64,000 nucleotides of DNA, from contig NZ_CP039647.1 of NCBI RefSeq assembly GCF_004923315.1, forward strand, positions 771,001 to 835,000. Reading direction: 5' to 3'. Below are positions 26,887 to 36,196 of this stretch, piece after piece (position 1 is the stretch's first letter; every line of letters starts with the position of its first letter). The notes beneath the pieces are model-generated. The model did not search any database. It was given only the letters and a program-made list of their open reading frames with translations, and was not told the origin of the DNA. This DNA is from Azospirillum sp. TSA2s. GTDB lineage: Bacteria; Pseudomonadota; Alphaproteobacteria; Azospirillales; Azospirillaceae. The translations under genes were made by a program, and so were the position numbers.

Positions 26887-27710
26887 GACAGGGCCTCCTC
26901 AAGGACGGTGCGGCCGATCCGGCGGACGAGGTCGCGGCGGTAGCGAGCGGTGGCGTGCTGGTCGTCGTCGCCGCCGAGATCCCAGGCGAAGGCGTTCAGC
27001 GCCTCGTCGAGGTCCGGCGGCAGCCTGCCAGCGGCGAGCGGCCAGGAGCGCAGCGTCGGCCGGTCCGCCACCCCGCCGACAGCGAGGCTGGCGCGCTCCC
27101 CATCCACTGTGGCGGCGCAGGCAGCGATGGCGAAATCGCCATGCCGCATCGACTGCTCCCGGAAGGCATGGCCGCTGCCCGGACGGGCCAGCGGGAAGCG
27201 GACGCATTCGACGATCTCGTCCGACGCTTTCACGGTGGTCAGCGGCCCCAGGAAGAAATCGGCGGCGGCGACGGTGCGACGGCGGCGCAGGTTGCGCAGC
27301 ACCACCTCGCCGCCGGTGGCGACCAGACAGAGCGGCGTCTCGGCGCTGGGGTCGGCATGAGCGACCGATCCGCAGAGCGTGCCGCGGTTGCGGGTCTGGA
27401 AATGGCCAACCCACGGCAGGGCGGCGGCCAGCAGAGGCACTTCCTGGGCCAGGGTCGGACGGGCCAGAACCTCGGCCTGGGTGACGGCGGCGCCGACGGT
27501 CAGCCAGCCATCGTCGGCGCGCAGCGTGCGCAGCTCCTCCAGCCGGCCGAGGTCGATCAGCAGGCGCGGCTGCACCAGCCGCATGTTCAGCATCGGCATC
27601 AGCGACTGGCCGCCGGCGATCACGCGGGCGTCGTCGCCCCCGGCCGCCAGCGCCGCCAGCGCGTCGGCGACGGTCGCCGGCCGCAGATAGTCGAAGGATG
27701 CGGGTTTCAT
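26874..27710 (-). CDS. Molybdenum hydroxylase FAD-binding subunit (CoxM-like)
   Basis: Medium subunit, 278 residues, carrying FAD in the electron path. Typical motifs: YLRPATVADALAAL at the start, VIAGGQSLMPMLNMRL near residues 35-50, and the second FAD loop in TRNRGTLCGSVAHADPSAE near 110. The C-terminal CO-dehydrogenase flavoprotein domain follows. Its start overlaps the large subunit stop by four bases. Confidence 0.92.
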   Translation of the reverse strand: MKPASFDYLRPATVADALAALAAGGDDARVIAGGQSLMPMLNMRLVQPRLLIDLGRLEELRTLRADDGWLTVGAAVTQAEVLARPTLAQEVPLLAAALPWVGHFQTRNRGTLCGSVAHADPSAETPLCLVATGGEVVLRNLRRRRTVAAADFFLGPLTTVKASDEIVECVRFPLARPGSGHAFREQSMRHGDFAIAACAATVDGERASLAVGGVADRPTLRSWPLAAGRLPPDLDEALNAFAWDLGGDDDQHATARYRRDLVRRIGRTVLEEALSCRR

Positions 27711-30700
27711 CGCTTGAGTCCCAGAAGGCGCAGCAGGCGCGCCAGAAGTGACGGGTGTTCGGCCGGTGCGGCGGTGCCACCGGCGCGCGCCACCAGCTTC
27801 TCGAAGAACTGGCCGATCAGCAGGCGCGACGCGCTGTCCAGCATCCGGCCGCCGACCGCAGCGACCTTGCCGCCGACCGACGCGCCATACCGGTAGGTGA
27901 CGCGCGTGCCGGTGGGCGTGCGCTCCAGCGTGACATGCCCGGTGCCGCTGCCCGATCCGAGCGCACTGGTGCCGCTGCCGGTCAGGGTCAGCGCGTTGGG
28001 CGGGTCGAGGTCGGACAGCGCCACCTCCGCGGTGTAGCGGCCACGCACCGGGCCGATGCCGACAACAACCTCCGCCCGGTAGGCGTTGGGACCGACGAGG
28101 TCCAGCGCCTCGCAGCCGGGCAGCAGCGCCGCAAGCTCCTTCGGGTCGAGCAGGATGGCCCAGACCTGTTCGGGGCTCGCCGGCACCTCGCGGCTGCCCT
28201 CCCCGGTCAGGCCGCGCCCGCCCTTGATCGCGGCTTTGTCGGCGGCCGACGGCGGAATTTCCCTGGCGCCGGCCCCCGGCGCCGGTCGCGGCGGTTCAGG
28301 CGGATGGATCAGCGCCGCCAGTTTAGCGGGGGTGATCGGCAGGGACGGCGGCCCGTCCACGGAAACGGCAGACAATGCATCGGCCACCGCGTTGGCGAGG
28401 CAGACCGGCGTGCTCATGCAGTTCCCCTCCCCCACCCCCTTGGCGCCGAGCGGCGTTACCGGCGACGGGCTTTCACGGTGAAGGATGACGGGAACCGGCA
28501 CCTCGCAGGCGGTCGGCACCAGATAGTCGGCGAAGGTGCCGGACAGGAAGCGGCCGTCATCGCCATAGGCGTATTCCTCGTACAGCGCGGTGCCGACGGC
28601 ATGGGCGAACCCGCCGAGGATCTGGCCTTCCACCAGCAGCGGGTTCAGCAGCCGACCGGCATCGTGCATGGTGACGTAGCGGTCGATCCGCACCGCGCCC
28701 GTTGTACGGTCGATTTCCACGCCGCAAAAATCGAAAATGAAGCCGTAGCAGGCCGAACTGTTGATGTGGTCGGCGTCGGTCGGCGCCTTCAGCGGCTCCG
28801 GCGTCCAGAAGGCGGTCTCGCGCAGCGCCGCCTCCTGCCCGTCGGGCAGCGTGCCGGGCGCCCAGTGGCCGGCGGCGGCAACGCGGGAGAAGGACAGGCT
28901 GTTGTCCGGGTTGGCCTCGGAGAAGACCTTGCCGCCGGCAAAGCGCACATCGTCGGCCCGGCAGTTCAGTTGGCCGGCGACCAGCGCCGCCATGCGCCCG
29001 CGCAGCCGGGTCGCCGCCACCTGGGCCGCCCCCGCAACCGCCCCGGCGAAGCGGCTGGAATAATTGCCCGACGCGATCGACCAGGCGTCCTTGCCGGTGT
29101 CGAGGTCGGTATTGACGCGGATGTCTTCGAAGCGCAGGCCGAAGACGTCGGCCACCACCTGGGCCAGCACGGTGCGGTGCCCCTGCCCCTGGGGGGCGGA
29201 CGCCACCGTCACCGACACGCCGCCGGTGGGATCGACGGCGACGCTGGCGGTCGCCTGCGCGCCGTTCTTCGGCCCGGCCTTTCGCCGTTCATCGGCGGTC
29301 AGGACGGTCGTGATGTAGCCCATATTGGAGATCGACGGCTCCACCACCGCGGCGTAGCCGATGCCGTAGAGCCGCCCCTCCGCCCGCAGCGCGTCGCGCC
29401 GCGCCTTCAGCGCGTCGAGCGCACCCTCGTGCACCGCCTGCTCCAGCGTCGCGCGGTAATCGCCGCTGTCGAGCGTCCCGCCCGACGCAGTGCGGTAGGG
29501 CATGGCGTCGGCCGCCACCAGATTGCGGCGGATGACGTCGAGCGGGTCCAGTTCCAGTTCCGCCGCCACGCGGTTCATCAGCCGCTCCAGCCCATAATAG
29601 AGCTGCCCGCCGCCGAAGCCGCGGTTGAGGCCGGTCGGCGTCTTGTTGGTGACGACGATGCGGTTGGTCACCGCCAGATGGGGAATGTCGTAGGCGCCGG
29701 TCAGGTTGCCGTGGTTGCGGTAGAGCGAGGCCGGTTCCGGCGCCCGCAGATAGGCGCCGCAATCCTCGGTCTGCTCCATCCGCAGCGCCAGCACCCGGCC
29801 GTCCGGCTCCACCGCCGCGTCGATGCGCATGCGGCGCGCGGTGGCGGAGGTGGCGGCCATCAGATGCTCCAGCCGGTCCTCCACCCACTTCACCGGCCGG
29901 CCGGCGACGCGGGCGCACAGCCCCATCAGCACGACATAGGGGAACACCGCCTGCTTGTTGCCGAAGCTGCCGCCGGAATGGGGCGGCGTCTTAAGCCGCA
30001 ACCGCGATCCCGGGACGTTCAGCGCCTTCGCCATCACCGGATGGACGGCGAAGGGTCCGGAGAAGTTCGACAGCACCTCGTAGGAATCCTCGGCCGCGTC
30101 ATAGTCGGCCAGGACGACGAAGCATTCCATCGGGGTGCAGGAGTTACGCGGATATTCGACTTCGACCGACACGGTGCGGGCGGCATTGGCAAATGCGGTA
30201 TCGGGATCGCCGTAACGGAAGCTGCGGCTGTTGACGAGGTTGGAGCCCACCGCCGGATGGAGCGGCTCCGACCCTTCCTCCAACGCCTGGGCAATCGAGG
30301 TCACCGGCGGCAGCGGGCGGTAGCGCACCTTGATGCGATCGAGCGCGTCTTCGGCCAGATAGCGACTGTCGGCCAGCACCACCGCCACCGGTTCGCCGAC
30401 ATGGCGCACGCGGTCGATGGCGAGACACCAATGCTCCATCGGCGCGCGGATGCCGACCAGGAACGCGCTTGCATGGCGTTTGGCGTCGGCTCCGGTCACC
30501 ACGGCGGCGACGCCGGGAACCGCCAGCGCGGCAGTGATGTCGATGCCCAGAAGGTCGGCATGGGCGTGCGGCGAGCGCAGGATCGCGGCGTGGAGGGTGC
30601 CGGGCTTCACCGGCAGATCGTCGGCATAGCGGGCAACGCCGGTCAGCAGCGCCGCATCCTCGACCCGCGGCATCGCGCGACCGACGAATGGCGCCGGACT

Positions 30701-30757
30701 TGCTTTGATTTCAATGGCCTGCGTGGCGGTCGCAGGGGCCGTTTGGGTGGCCGTCAT
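27707..30757 (-). CDS. Molybdenum hydroxylase large subunit fused to a CoxG-like SRPBCC domain
   Basis: Catalytic Mo-cofactor subunit of about 1016 residues. Residues ~20-790 are the CoxL/CutL type (MPRVEDAALLTGVARYADD at the N-terminus; GLNRGFGGGQLYY near 378; APQGQGHRTVLAQVV; GAKGVGEGNCMSTP near the C-terminal end of the domain with its conserved Glu). The loop that carries the special Cys in true CO dehydrogenase is not seen, so CO is an unlikely substrate. Residues ~850-1000 form a CoxG/SRPBCC-type domain (SREVPASPEQVWAILLDPKELAALLPGCE). In most genomes CoxG is separate. The start is set at the second ATG (30757), six bases after GGAGG; ATG 30763 abuts that site. Confidence 0.9.
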   Translation of the reverse strand: MTATQTAPATATQAIEIKASPAPFVGRAMPRVEDAALLTGVARYADDLPVKPGTLHAAILRSPHAHADLLGIDITAALAVPGVAAVVTGADAKRHASAFLVGIRAPMEHWCLAIDRVRHVGEPVAVVLADSRYLAEDALDRIKVRYRPLPPVTSIAQALEEGSEPLHPAVGSNLVNSRSFRYGDPDTAFANAARTVSVEVEYPRNSCTPMECFVVLADYDAAEDSYEVLSNFSGPFAVHPVMAKALNVPGSRLRLKTPPHSGGSFGNKQAVFPYVVLMGLCARVAGRPVKWVEDRLEHLMAATSATARRMRIDAAVEPDGRVLALRMEQTEDCGAYLRAPEPASLYRNHGNLTGAYDIPHLAVTNRIVVTNKTPTGLNRGFGGGQLYYGLERLMNRVAAELELDPLDVIRRNLVAADAMPYRTASGGTLDSGDYRATLEQAVHEGALDALKARRDALRAEGRLYGIGYAAVVEPSISNMGYITTVLTADERRKAGPKNGAQATASVAVDPTGGVSVTVASAPQGQGHRTVLAQVVADVFGLRFEDIRVNTDLDTGKDAWSIASGNYSSRFAGAVAGAAQVAATRLRGRMAALVAGQLNCRADDVRFAGGKVFSEANPDNSLSFSRVAAAGHWAPGTLPDGQEAALRETAFWTPEPLKAPTDADHINSSACYGFIFDFCGVEIDRTTGAVRIDRYVTMHDAGRLLNPLLVEGQILGGFAHAVGTALYEEYAYGDDGRFLSGTFADYLVPTACEVPVPVILHRESPSPVTPLGAKGVGEGNCMSTPVCLANAVADALSAVSVDGPPSLPITPAKLAALIHPPEPPRPAPGAGAREIPPSAADKAAIKGGRGLTGEGSREVPASPEQVWAILLDPKELAALLPGCEALDLVGPNAYRAEVVVGIGPVRGRYTAEVALSDLDPPNALTLTGSGTSALGSGSGTGHVTLERTPTGTRVTYRYGASVGGKVAAVGGRMLDSASRLLIGQFFEKLVARAGGTAAPAEHPSLLARLLRLLGLKR

Positions 30758-30847
30758 CGTCATCCTCCGGTTACCGGAGAAGACTAGACCGTTCGCCCCG
30801 CAAAGCTTTTACCGTGGAGTGTCGCGATTTACCCTAGCGTCTCATTT

Positions 30848-31723
30848 TCATGCATGTCCGGCCTCAGGCGGCCCCTCGCCTGCCCGGTCCACCAGATTGA
30901 CGACGCGGCGGTATTCGGTGGGCGTCACGCCCTGGTGGTTGCGGAAGAAGCGGCTGAAATGGCTGGGCGCCGAAAAGCCGAGCCGGCCGGACACCTCGGT
31001 GGCGCTCTCCAGCCCGGCGGCCATGGCGTCGATGGACGCTTCCATCCGCAGCACGTTGAAATAGAGCGCCGGGGTGATCGCCATCGTCTGCTGGAACAGT
31101 CGGAACATGTGGGCACGCGACAGACCGGCTGCGGCAGCGACGCGGCCGGCGTCGAATTCCTCGCCCAGGGTTCCCCGCATGAAACGAATGGCCTGACGGA
31201 TGCGGAAGTCGCCGGCAGCCGGGGCGGCATAGCGCGTGCCGCCCAGCGTCCGCCATTCGGAGAAACGGTCGATGATGGCGATCATCAGGTCGAACAGCGC
31301 CTCCTCCATCCGCTCGCCCGACGGATCGTCATACAGCAGTTCCGCTGCCATACGGTCGGCCAGCCGGCGGATGTACGGCGTCAGCTCGCCGCAGGACTGC
31401 GCGAAGAAGCCGGGATTGCCGCTGGCGTTGAGTTCCCTCTGCATGGCGCCAAGCCAGCGCGGTTCGATGTACAGCGCCAGGATGACCGTGCGCGGAGCGC
31501 CCGGCTGGTGGGCATAGGAATGGGCCTCCCAGCTGTTGACCAGAACCGCAGTGTCGTCGCGCAGCGGATAGAGCTGTTCCCCCACCGCGAAACGGGTGTC
31601 GGCACCGGACGCCTTGATCAGCACATGGCAATGGGGATGCGCGTGATGGATCAGCGCATTGTCCATGTCCAACAAGGCGACGCGGCCAAAGCTTCCCTGA
31701 TGGATGCGCATCGCTTTCGACAT
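30848..31723 (-). CDS. AraC-family transcriptional regulator
   Basis: Regulator of 291 residues with an N-terminal cupin-like sensor (HHAHPHCHVLIKASG, VNSWEAHSYAHQPG) and a C-terminal double helix-turn-helix (GRVAAAAGLSRAHMFRLFQQTM; SGRLGFSAPSHFSRFFRNHQGVTPTEYRR). It sits 84-90 bases upstream of the Mo hydroxylase genes in the same direction and is the probable activator of that operon. Its upstream region ends at the IS630 element, so its own promoter is within about 200 bases. Confidence 0.88.
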   Translation of the reverse strand: MSKAMRIHQGSFGRVALLDMDNALIHHAHPHCHVLIKASGADTRFAVGEQLYPLRDDTAVLVNSWEAHSYAHQPGAPRTVILALYIEPRWLGAMQRELNASGNPGFFAQSCGELTPYIRRLADRMAAELLYDDPSGERMEEALFDLMIAIIDRFSEWRTLGGTRYAAPAAGDFRIRQAIRFMRGTLGEEFDAGRVAAAAGLSRAHMFRLFQQTMAITPALYFNVLRMEASIDAMAAGLESATEVSGRLGFSAPSHFSRFFRNHQGVTPTEYRRVVNLVDRAGEGPPEAGHA

Positions 31724-31923
31724 GGCGTCCGATCCCTTTCTACCCGCCCGCAGCCAGCGGCCGCAGGGGTAATCTTCGATAGTTTGCTTTACAAGCTAAT
31801 CATCAGCGGCCGCCTTTACCAGATCCATCGGACGGGATCCCTTGGACGCATGGCTGCCGGTAACGGGAGAAGGAGCGGCAGAAAGAAGTGCCGGCCTGCT
31901 GCCCGAAGATGGCGGATCGACCT
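31724..31923. other. Region upstream of the AraC gene, up to the IS630 end
   Basis: About 200 bases without a convincing gene. It should contain the AraC promoter. A GC-rich patch (near 31748-31765) and an AT-richer patch (31772-31803) are visible, but no boxes I would assign. The part nearest the insertion element may be a remnant of displaced sequence. Confidence 0.4.
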
Positions 31924-33139
31924 TAGTGGTGCATCCACCAAGTTGTTTAGACATTCGGGAGCGCGGCGACACCCAGTCGGCTCGGCGCGCGATGGCGCCT
32001 GCGTCGGCCCCAGACGAAGGGGTGCTTGTGCACGTTCCAGTAGGCGGTGGCCCGTTCCACCGCGGCCTCGATCTCGGCCCAGGCATCGAACCGGCGCCCT
32101 TTCAGCGCCAGTGAGCGCAGCACTTTCCACCAGGGCTCGATGAGGTTCAGGTAGGCGGCGTACTTGGGCTGGAAGACGAACTCCCAGCGCGGGTGGGCGA
32201 GGTTGAACAGCAGCACGTCCGGGCCGGAGTGACAGTTCAGGTTGTCGAGCACGGCGTAAACCCGCTCTACTGCCGGGTCGATCCAAGCCTCGACCCGGCC
32301 CAGGAAGTCGATCCAATTCGCGGTGGTCCGGCCCTCATAGGTTGCCGTGAGGGCGTCTCCTGTGGCCGGGCGGAAGGCGCCGAACACGTACCCGGCCACG
32401 TCCCGCCGGCCGTAGTCGATCTCCTGCTTGGCGCGCTCGGCCTTCAGGCCGGCGGGCCGGACGAGCCGGCGACCCGGATAGCTCTTGCTCGCCTGCGGCC
32501 CCATCTCGTCGAGACAGACGACTACGCAGCCCGTTGGCGGGGCGGTGTAGAGCTGCTCAATCGGCCCCTTTTTTTGGCGAAGTCCGGATCGACCCGCGCC
32601 CCGAACCACGTCTCCTCCTGGCGCCACTTCAACCCCTCCTGGACGAAGATCTCGGCGATGCGGCTGCGCTTCATTCTGATCCCTTTCTCCGACAGGTGGG
32701 CCACCAAGCGGTCCAGCGTCCACGAGGCGAAGGGCAGGCCCAGCTCGGCGGGCGGGGTCAGGGCGGTGTCGATCACAGCGCTGCGCTCGGCCGCGGTATA
32801 GGTGGGCGGGCGCCCCGACCGCACGTCTTCCTCCAGACCGTCGAAACCGCGGGCCTTGAAGCGCTTGAGCCAGTGGCGGACGGTCTCGCCGCACAGGTCC
32901 ATGCGCTCTGAGATGGCCGGCGCGGTCAGGCCCTCGACCGAATGCAGGACGATCTGCGCCCGCCGGACGAGACCGGCGCCCAACGTGCGTGAGCGTGCCA
33001 TCGTCCTCAACTTCTCCAACTCCTCGTCGCTCAAGTCCTGCACGCGGATGGCCATGGCCCGGCTCCAGGGCGGTGGGTTTCCCTCACCAACCGCTCCGAA
33101 GCTCTGGAGTTCCAATCAACTTAGCGGATGCACCACTTA
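31924..33139 (-). mobile_element. IS630-family insertion sequence
   Basis: A two-frame IS630-type transposase gene flanked by inverted ends. The left end from 31926 reads GTGGTGCATCCACCAAGTTG; the complement of the right end from 33136 reads GTGGTGCATCCGCTAAGTTG, 18 of 20 matching. TA dinucleotides flank both ends (31924-31925 and 33138-33139), as expected for IS630 TA-target duplication, although the right side has one extra base, so the exact edge is uncertain by one. Confidence 0.85.
31947..33055 (-). CDS. IS630 transposase, made by -1 frameshift
   Basis: DDE transposase split over two frames. The first frame (33055 to 32522) gives the N-terminal helix-turn-helix region (GLTAPAISERMDLCGETVRHWLKRFKARG) and a linker domain; the second frame (ending 31947) gives the catalytic part, with Asp in VVCLDEMG, Asp in AVLDNLNCHSG and Glu in LIEPWWKVL. 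The frames join at a run of seven A (32569-32575 on the complement), where slipping back one base yields DFAKKKGPIEQ. Such slippage is normal for many IS630 elements, so it is probably functional rather than a mutation. ATG 33055 is chosen over an upstream start because homology begins there. Confidence 0.85.
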
Positions 33140-34300
<1,161 letters not shown>

Positions 34301-34341
34301 ACAAGACAGTTGCTCATCCGATGATCACCCCTCTGGAAACC

Positions 34342-35183
34342 CGCTGATCTGCTGTCGGTTTCCTGTGCCTTTGGCACAGAGAGGCGGGCATGGGACCGAC
34401 AGTTGCGGACTTGGTTGCAGGGCTCATCGACCGGATCGAGGATCGGACTGCCGGCCCCGGGCGTCCGCCAATGTCCACCGTGGAGGTCATCGAAACCCTC
34501 CGCTTCTTCCTGCGTGAGGGCGTCCAGTGGCGCGAACTTCGGGCGGCGGACGGGCGCGCCTCAGGCTCAACCCTGCGCCGCCGCTTGGACAAATGGGACA
34601 CGACAGCGTTGCTCCGCCGTGTCCATGCCGTCCTCGTCCGTATGGCGCGCTCCGGTCCCGATGCCGCCGCTTGGGACGTCGTGGTCGACAGTTGTTCGGT
34701 ACGTGCAAAGCACGGTGGTGAGTTGACCGGCCCGAATCCCACCGACCGCGGCAAGCCCGGCACCAAGTATCACGTGGTGGTCTCCACTGACGGCCTGCCA
34801 CTGGCGGTCATGCCGTCTGCCGCCAATGTCCATGACACCATGCTCTTCCCCGACTTGCTGCGCCTGGCCCAGGTGGTCTGCGCCGCCATTGCCAAGCTCT
34901 ACGCCGACGCAGGCTACGACAGTGCCGATAACCGTTGGCTCTGCTTACGTGACGGGGTTCAACCGCACATCCGCAAGATCGGCGAGCCCCACGGCTCGGG
35001 GCTGGGAAAGGTCCGATGCGTTGTCGAGCACGGCTGCGCTTGGCTACTCGCGAACAAACGCCTGGATCGACGGCAGGATAGGCTCGGACGGATCGTCCTC
35101 TCCTTGCTCACTGCCGCCGCCATCTTCATCATCGCAAACCGCCTCAGTGCATTCTGAAGACCGCCCCTAAGAGGCGATCAGCG
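34342..35183 (+). mobile_element. IS5-type insertion sequence (putative limits)
   Basis: Transposase gene with short inverted sequences CGCTGATC at 34342-34349 and GATCAGCG at 35176-35183. These eight-base arms are weak evidence, but the resulting 842-bp size fits compact IS5 subgroups (IS427/IS1031). Confidence 0.45.
34390..35157 (+). CDS. IS5-family transposase
   Basis: DDE transposase of 255 residues, complete in a single frame. The N-terminal DUF4096-like domain (VEVIETLRFFLREGVQWREL) is followed by catalytic Asp in VVVDSCSVRAKHGG, Asp in YADAGYDS and Glu in RCVVEHGCAWL. Related IS427-group elements often need a frameshift between two frames; this one does not. Confidence 0.88.
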   Translation: MGPTVADLVAGLIDRIEDRTAGPGRPPMSTVEVIETLRFFLREGVQWRELRAADGRASGSTLRRRLDKWDTTALLRRVHAVLVRMARSGPDAAAWDVVVDSCSVRAKHGGELTGPNPTDRGKPGTKYHVVVSTDGLPLAVMPSAANVHDTMLFPDLLRLAQVVCAAIAKLYADAGYDSADNRWLCLRDGVQPHIRKIGEPHGSGLGKVRCVVEHGCAWLLANKRLDRRQDRLGRIVLSLLTAAAIFIIANRLSAF

Positions 35184-35506
35184 ACCGTCCGCTCGGCACC
35201 TCCTGGGACGACATAAGCGGGGCCGCCAGCGGGCCTCTGGTCGACTTCCTCCAGCTCTGCCTGGAGGCGCTGGGCTACACGCCGACCAAGAATGCCTTGC
35301 ACAACCGGGACGACTACCAGCTGCCGTTGCACCTCCTTCCGCCATCCTTTGCCACCGATCTGGAGGCATGGATGCGGCGGCTGTCCGGCGCCGATCCGCT
35401 GGACGACCTGGGTCCGGCCTGCCCGTTGCGCCCCAGCTCGCCGAAGACCGCCCGCGGCCATGTGCTGCGTTTCGCCGCCTCCGTCGTACGTGCCGGCGAG
35501 GAGCCC
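35171..35506 (+). pseudogene. Fragment of a site-specific tyrosine integrase (N-terminal core-binding part)
   Basis: An open stretch without a convincing start gives about 112 residues resembling the N-terminal, DNA-binding half of phage-type integrases (LVDFLQLCLEALGYTP, FATDLEAWMRRLSGADP, PLRPSSPKTARGHVLRFAASVV). No catalytic R-H-R-Y half follows. The frame breaks at about 35506, where recombinase sequence of another family begins in a different frame. The fragment begins at the end of the IS5-type element, which may have removed its 5' end. Confidence 0.6.
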
Positions 35507-35816
35507 CAAGACGATCGAGGACGGGCCGTATCACGAGTCGATGAAGGAGCGCCTGACCAGCCTGGAAGCGGGCAAAGCCCAGTTGCTCCCCGCAGCGGAG
35601 GAGTCCGACGCCGATCTGCCGGCGGTACTGCTGCCCCTCTACCGCCGCAAGGTGGAAGCGCTGAAGGCGGCCCTCGCTGGCGGCGAGGACAGCGCCAAGG
35701 CGATGGAAATGGTGCGGATCATGATCGAGCGCGTTGCCCTGTTGCCCTCCCCTGCCGGGGCGGGGTTGGACGCCGACCTGCATGGCGAACTGGCCGGCAT
35801 CCTGGCTGTCTGCTAG
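35505..35816 (+). pseudogene. C-terminal remnant of a large serine recombinase
   Basis: Frame ending at TAG 35816 that encodes about 103 residues like the coiled-coil and tail of large serine recombinases (EDGPYHESMKERLTSLEAGKAQL, LLPLYRRKVEALKAAL, MVRIMIERVALLPS, DLHGELAGILAVC). The resolvase catalytic domain and zinc ribbon are absent. It abuts the integrase fragment without a gap, so the junction is a deletion or recombination scar. Confidence 0.65.
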
Positions 35817-35885
35817 GGCGCTGCTCAGATGCGCAAGGCTCAGACGCACGAACGCCCCGGACATTTCGAACAGGGCCGTCAGTGT

Positions 35886-35913
35886 CGGTGGTTGCGGGGG
35901 CACGCAACCACCG
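35886..35913. terminator. Hairpin downstream of the recombinase remnant
   Basis: Perfect 11-bp stem CGGTGGTTGCG / CGCAACCACCG with a six-base loop. It could terminate transcription leaving the mobile region and insulate the next gene. Confidence 0.45.
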
Positions 35914-36196
35914 AGAATTGAGTTCGTCAGTTATCAGAATCTGAGCTTCGGGAAATATGAGGCAGAGGAATGTAGCGACATACTGGCTTGTCTTGCTTCG
36001 GCACTACTCCAAGCTTAGCCCTCAGGCAGTGAATATCGAATTTCTCCGAACCAAAGAGCCTATTCAGGGTAGGGATTTGTCGCGGAAGGGCTGACAATCC
36101 CACCCGCATATTTAACAGCGTTCAGATTTTCTTCAGAAAATCGCGGTCTCATTGCCAGTTGCTACTAGCAACTTCTGCCCCGGCGAAAGGGCCGTG
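35914..36196. promoter_or_regulatory. AT-richer leader region upstream of the giant secreted protein
   Basis: About 280 bases of lower GC than the surroundings. It contains a perfect inverted repeat GATTTTCT-TC-AGAAAATC at 36125-36142, 55 bases before the likely ATG, which could be an operator. A 45-codon frame (35957-36094) is present but has a poor ribosome-binding site, so I do not call it a gene. The change in base composition marks the edge between the mobile region and the secretion locus. Confidence 0.45.

Noticed and set aside
27707..30757. Aerobic carbon monoxide dehydrogenase
   Set aside because: Subunit order and CoxG domain are similar, but the Cys-bearing active-site loop of true CoxL is not present and the operon context is CoA-dependent acid degradation.
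27755..30787. A 1010-codon plus-strand open frame opposite the Mo hydroxylase large subunit
   Set aside because: Rich in Arg, His and Gly with no domain; it is the antisense shadow of a well-supported gene in high-GC DNA.
35957..36094. A 45-codon frame in the AT-rich leader
   Set aside because: Weak ribosome-binding site, no recognisable features, and located in a probable regulatory region.
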